A DNA stretch of 15,028 bases from Candidatus Methanophagales archaeon (lineage in GTDB: Archaea > Halobacteriota > Syntropharchaeia > Alkanophagales > Methanospirareceae), in assembly GCA_021161765.1 (NCBI GenBank), contig JAGGZZ010000158.1, positions 1-15,028 on the forward strand, written 5' to 3'. How positions within the stretch are numbered: the stretch's first letter is position 1; every line of letters begins with the position of its first letter. A program made the translations under genes and the position numbers. Below the pieces are notes generated by a model that was not told where the DNA came from, ran no database searches, and was given only the letters and a program-made list of their open reading frames with translations. This document shows, piece by piece, positions 12,543 through 15,028 of the stretch.

Positions 12543-14900
12543 ATGCATAACCATCAAACACCAAAATTCGTATCACATCCTCTTTTAAAGGAAGCGGTGG
12601 TAGAGCAGAGAAAATACCAGATTTCTATTGCAGAAGCAGGTAAGAAGGACTCATTGATGGTTGTTTTGCCTACGGGCTTGGGTAAGACGACCATAGCTCT
12701 TTTTGTTCTGATAGACCGGCTGGAGAAGGGAAAGATTCTTTTCCTCGCCCCTACGAGACCTTTAGTCGAGCAGCATTCGGCGTTTTTGAAAAATGTGATG
12801 ACCCTTGATGCTTCTCGTATACAAACGTTCACGGGTACTATATCGGCGGATAAACGAGAAAAGTTATGGGACACTGCAAAAATAGTCGTTTCTACGCCAC
12901 AGGTAATAGAAAACGATTTACTGAGCAACCGTGTATCCCTCCGCGATATAGCGCTGCTAATACTCGATGAATGTCACCGCGCAGTGGGAAACTACTCGTA
13001 TGTGTACATAGCGGAGAAATATTATGAACAAGCGAAAGAGCCGCGGGTATTGGGGATGACCGCTTCTCCTGGCAGCGACATGGAGAAGATAAGGGAAATT
13101 TGCACTTCCTTAGGTGTGAAGCATGTGGAAAGCAGGACGGAATACGACCACGATGTAGCCCCTTATGTATTCAAGAAGAACTTTGAATGGCGCAGTGTAG
13201 AAGTCCCTGAAGAGATAAAGAGCCTGAAACGAGTACTGGATGAGGTATTGGAAACGCGATTGAAGGAATTACAAAAGCTCGGGTTCGTAAGAAAGAATAA
13301 GAGGGGCAGGGACATATCAAAAACAGAGCTTTTACAATTACGGCGGATAATAGAGGTTCAACTGGCAAAAAGGAAGCATGCGGACTTATACAAGGCGTTG
13401 TCATTGCAAGCGGAAGTATTGAAGCTAAAACATGCGATTGAGCTGGTAGAGACGCAGGGCATTTTCGCAGTGAGAAAATATTTTGACCGGCTGAAGAGCG
13501 AAGCACTTTCAAAAGAGGGGAGCAAGGCAGCAAAGCGGTTGCTTAAGGATAACAAGTTCGTGGATGTGGTGTCCATGGTGGCATCATACGAAGGCGAGCA
13601 TCCAAAGCTGAGCGCAGTGATAAGGATACTGCAGGAGGAAATCCGTGTTAATCCTGCTATAAAAATAATTGTATTCACTAACTACCGCGATACGGCGGAG
13701 ATGATTATATCAACGTTGCACAGGTTGAATGCAGAAAAGGCGGGAATAAAAGCGGTTAAGTTCATCGGACAGGCGTCAAAAGTGGGCGATAAGGGATTAA
13801 CGCAGAAAGAGCAGGTAGGAATAATAAATAAGTTTAAGGAAGGAGTGTACAACGTTTTGGTTGCCACTTCCGTGGCTGAGGAGGGTCTGGATATTCCCGC
13901 GACCGACCTCGTGCTGTTCTACGAGCCCATTCCTTCGGCGATAAGAAGCATACAGAGAAAAGGAAGGACGGCAAGGAAAAAAATAGGCAAAGTAATCGTG
14001 CTTATAGCAAAAGGAACGCGAGATGAAGGATATTACTGGCTCAGCAGGAGCAAGGAGCGGGCTATGGGGAGAAGGATAAGTGAACTCAGCGGGGGCGGCG
14101 GGATAGGAAATGAAGTCGCCGAAACAGCAATTTCGGCGAAAGTGAACGCGAATTTAGAGGATACAGCCGAGGCCAAGGTCAAACCATCGCATCGTGAACA
14201 AAAAGAGGAGCAAAAACAAAGACAGATAACCGAGTTTGGGGCGGAGCCATTGCAATTAACCGTCTTTGTAGATATGCGAGAGACGCGGTCGGGAGTAGCG
14301 AAGTTCCTGGCGAAAGCAGGTGTAGACCTGAAATTGCAGAATTTAGAGATTGGCGACTACGTTGTCTCAGATAGGGTTTGTATAGAGCGGAAAACAACGC
14401 TTGATTTCCTCGATTCGCTGATAAACAAACGCAGGAATTTGTTCGACCAGATACATCGAATGAAGAGCGAGTACGAAAACCCCTTGCTCGTTATTGAAGG
14501 GGACTCGATTTATGGGCAGAGGAATGTGCATCCAAATGTGGTGAGGGCCGTAATGGCTACCATAGCGATTGATTTCTCTGTCCCTATACTACAAACAAGG
14601 GACGAAGCAGACACGGCATCGCTGATTTACGTGATTGCAAAGCGTGAGCAAATGCCGAACCCCACGGAGGTGAATCCACACGGTAAGAAGCCTTCGGCAT
14701 CTTTAAGGGAGCAGCAGGAATATCTCATCTCTGCATTGTCTAACATCGGTATTGTAACGACAAGGAATCTGCTAAGACGATTTAAAACGGTAGAGGGCAT
14801 TTTAACGGCGTCAAAGGAGGAATTGATGGAGGTGGAACACGTGGGTAAAAAGACCGCCGAGCATATAAAAGCGGTCTTGAGTGCGGAATATAGCAGTTAA
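12543..14900 (+). CDS. hef: Hef: SF2 helicase fused to ERCC4/XPF-type nuclease
   Basis: The 785-residue protein is the euryarchaeal Hef, related to eukaryotic FANCM and XPF, which processes stalled or branched replication forks. The N-terminal SF2 helicase has Walker A LPTGLGKT (42-49), APTRPLVEQ (69-77), DECH (142-145), TAS (173-175), then ATSVAEEGLDIP (441-452) and RKGRTARK (472-479). A Gly/charged linker covers about 515-565. The nuclease has GDYVVSDR (604-611) and the catalytic ERKTTLD (615-621, ERKxxxD). Tandem helix-hairpin-helix motifs occupy about 728-780. All key residues are present and the length is normal. QRQITEFG at 559-566 in the linker resembles a PCNA-binding box but lacks the second aromatic residue. 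The gene is divergent from NAC and convergent with the last gene, 2 nt apart. Confidence 0.95.
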   Translation: MHNHQTPKFVSHPLLKEAVVEQRKYQISIAEAGKKDSLMVVLPTGLGKTTIALFVLIDRLEKGKILFLAPTRPLVEQHSAFLKNVMTLDASRIQTFTGTISADKREKLWDTAKIVVSTPQVIENDLLSNRVSLRDIALLILDECHRAVGNYSYVYIAEKYYEQAKEPRVLGMTASPGSDMEKIREICTSLGVKHVESRTEYDHDVAPYVFKKNFEWRSVEVPEEIKSLKRVLDEVLETRLKELQKLGFVRKNKRGRDISKTELLQLRRIIEVQLAKRKHADLYKALSLQAEVLKLKHAIELVETQGIFAVRKYFDRLKSEALSKEGSKAAKRLLKDNKFVDVVSMVASYEGEHPKLSAVIRILQEEIRVNPAIKIIVFTNYRDTAEMIISTLHRLNAEKAGIKAVKFIGQASKVGDKGLTQKEQVGIINKFKEGVYNVLVATSVAEEGLDIPATDLVLFYEPIPSAIRSIQRKGRTARKKIGKVIVLIAKGTRDEGYYWLSRSKERAMGRRISELSGGGGIGNEVAETAISAKVNANLEDTAEAKVKPSHREQKEEQKQRQITEFGAEPLQLTVFVDMRETRSGVAKFLAKAGVDLKLQNLEIGDYVVSDRVCIERKTTLDFLDSLINKRRNLFDQIHRMKSEYENPLLVIEGDSIYGQRNVHPNVVRAVMATIAIDFSVPILQTRDEADTASLIYVIAKREQMPNPTEVNPHGKKPSASLREQQEYLISALSNIGIVTTRNLLRRFKTVEGILTASKEELMEVEHVGKKTAEHIKAVLSAEYSS

Positions 14901-14902
14901 AC

Positions 14903-15028
14903 TTAAACCGTAAAAATTTTGTATTTCATGTTCTCGTCTATTATTTCCTCTTCTATTCGCTTTGCAATTATCTTCTCAGGATGATGAAGTCCTTTAACTC
15001 GTTTCGTGAGGTCTTCGAAACCGGAAAA
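14903..15028 (-). CDS. C-terminal end of an unrecognised protein (partial)
   Basis: The minus strand is open from the window edge to the TAA at 14903-14905, giving about 41 residues ending ENMKYKIFTV, with GFEDLTKRVKGLHHPEKIIA before. The charged, amphipathic composition looks like a real protein end, and the stop lies just past the hef stop, as expected for convergent genes. It is too short for a family call. Confidence 0.6.
   Translation of the reverse strand, partial: FSGFEDLTKRVKGLHHPEKIIAKRIEEEIIDENMKYKIFTV

Overview
This window is archaeal and almost certainly euryarchaeotal. It carries a proteasome-activating nucleotidase, archaeal NAC, the MBF1 zinc-ribbon/HTH factor, a Hef helicase-nuclease and isopentenyl phosphate kinase. 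It also carries two genes for coenzyme F430, cfbD and cfbE. F430 is the nickel cofactor of methyl-coenzyme M reductase, so the source is a methanogen or an anaerobic methane/alkane oxidiser. An ANME-1-like or Syntrophoarchaeum-like genome would fit, but the sequence alone does not prove it. TATA-like boxes close to start codons (hef is probably leaderless) fit archaeal promoters.

Layout. Positions 1-222 are dispersed repeats. Positions 223-4231 hold a minus-strand run read as cfbD, HD phosphohydrolase, Gate-domain membrane protein, isopentenyl phosphate kinase, with repeat elements in two of the gaps. Positions 4430-5933 are a plus-strand cassette with a DEAD-box RNA helicase and a decayed FKBP lipoprotein isomerase gene, sitting between cfbD and cfbE. 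Then come cfbE (minus), a small four-helix membrane protein (plus), MBF1 (minus) and PAN (plus). Positions 9660-11224 are a decayed accessory island: the C-terminal end of a surface protein with a PEF-CTERM-like anchor and a hexanucleotide microsatellite, a retropepsin-like protease reading into that remnant, and a PaREP1 gene split by a 4-bp duplication. The window ends with NAD kinase and NAC (overlapping, minus), hef (plus), and the last 41 codons of an unrecognised minus-strand gene.

How the parts relate. CfbD and CfbE catalyse the last two steps of F430 synthesis. PAN feeds unfolded substrates to the 20S proteasome, NAC binds nascent chains, and Hef acts on stalled forks. Most of these are unlinked housekeeping genes.

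The most unusual feature is the intergenic DNA. It is filled with one related set of repeats: a palindromic element with two internal hairpins, a tract built on AATCTGTGTAATCT, and a tail ending CGGAATGACTATA. Two unrelated cassettes of about 1.5 kb are each bracketed by same-orientation copies of the CGGAATGACTATA repeat, and both contain decayed genes. One of them separates cfbE from cfbD. This pattern suggests a repeat-guided insertion or recombination process and is the main thing to follow up.
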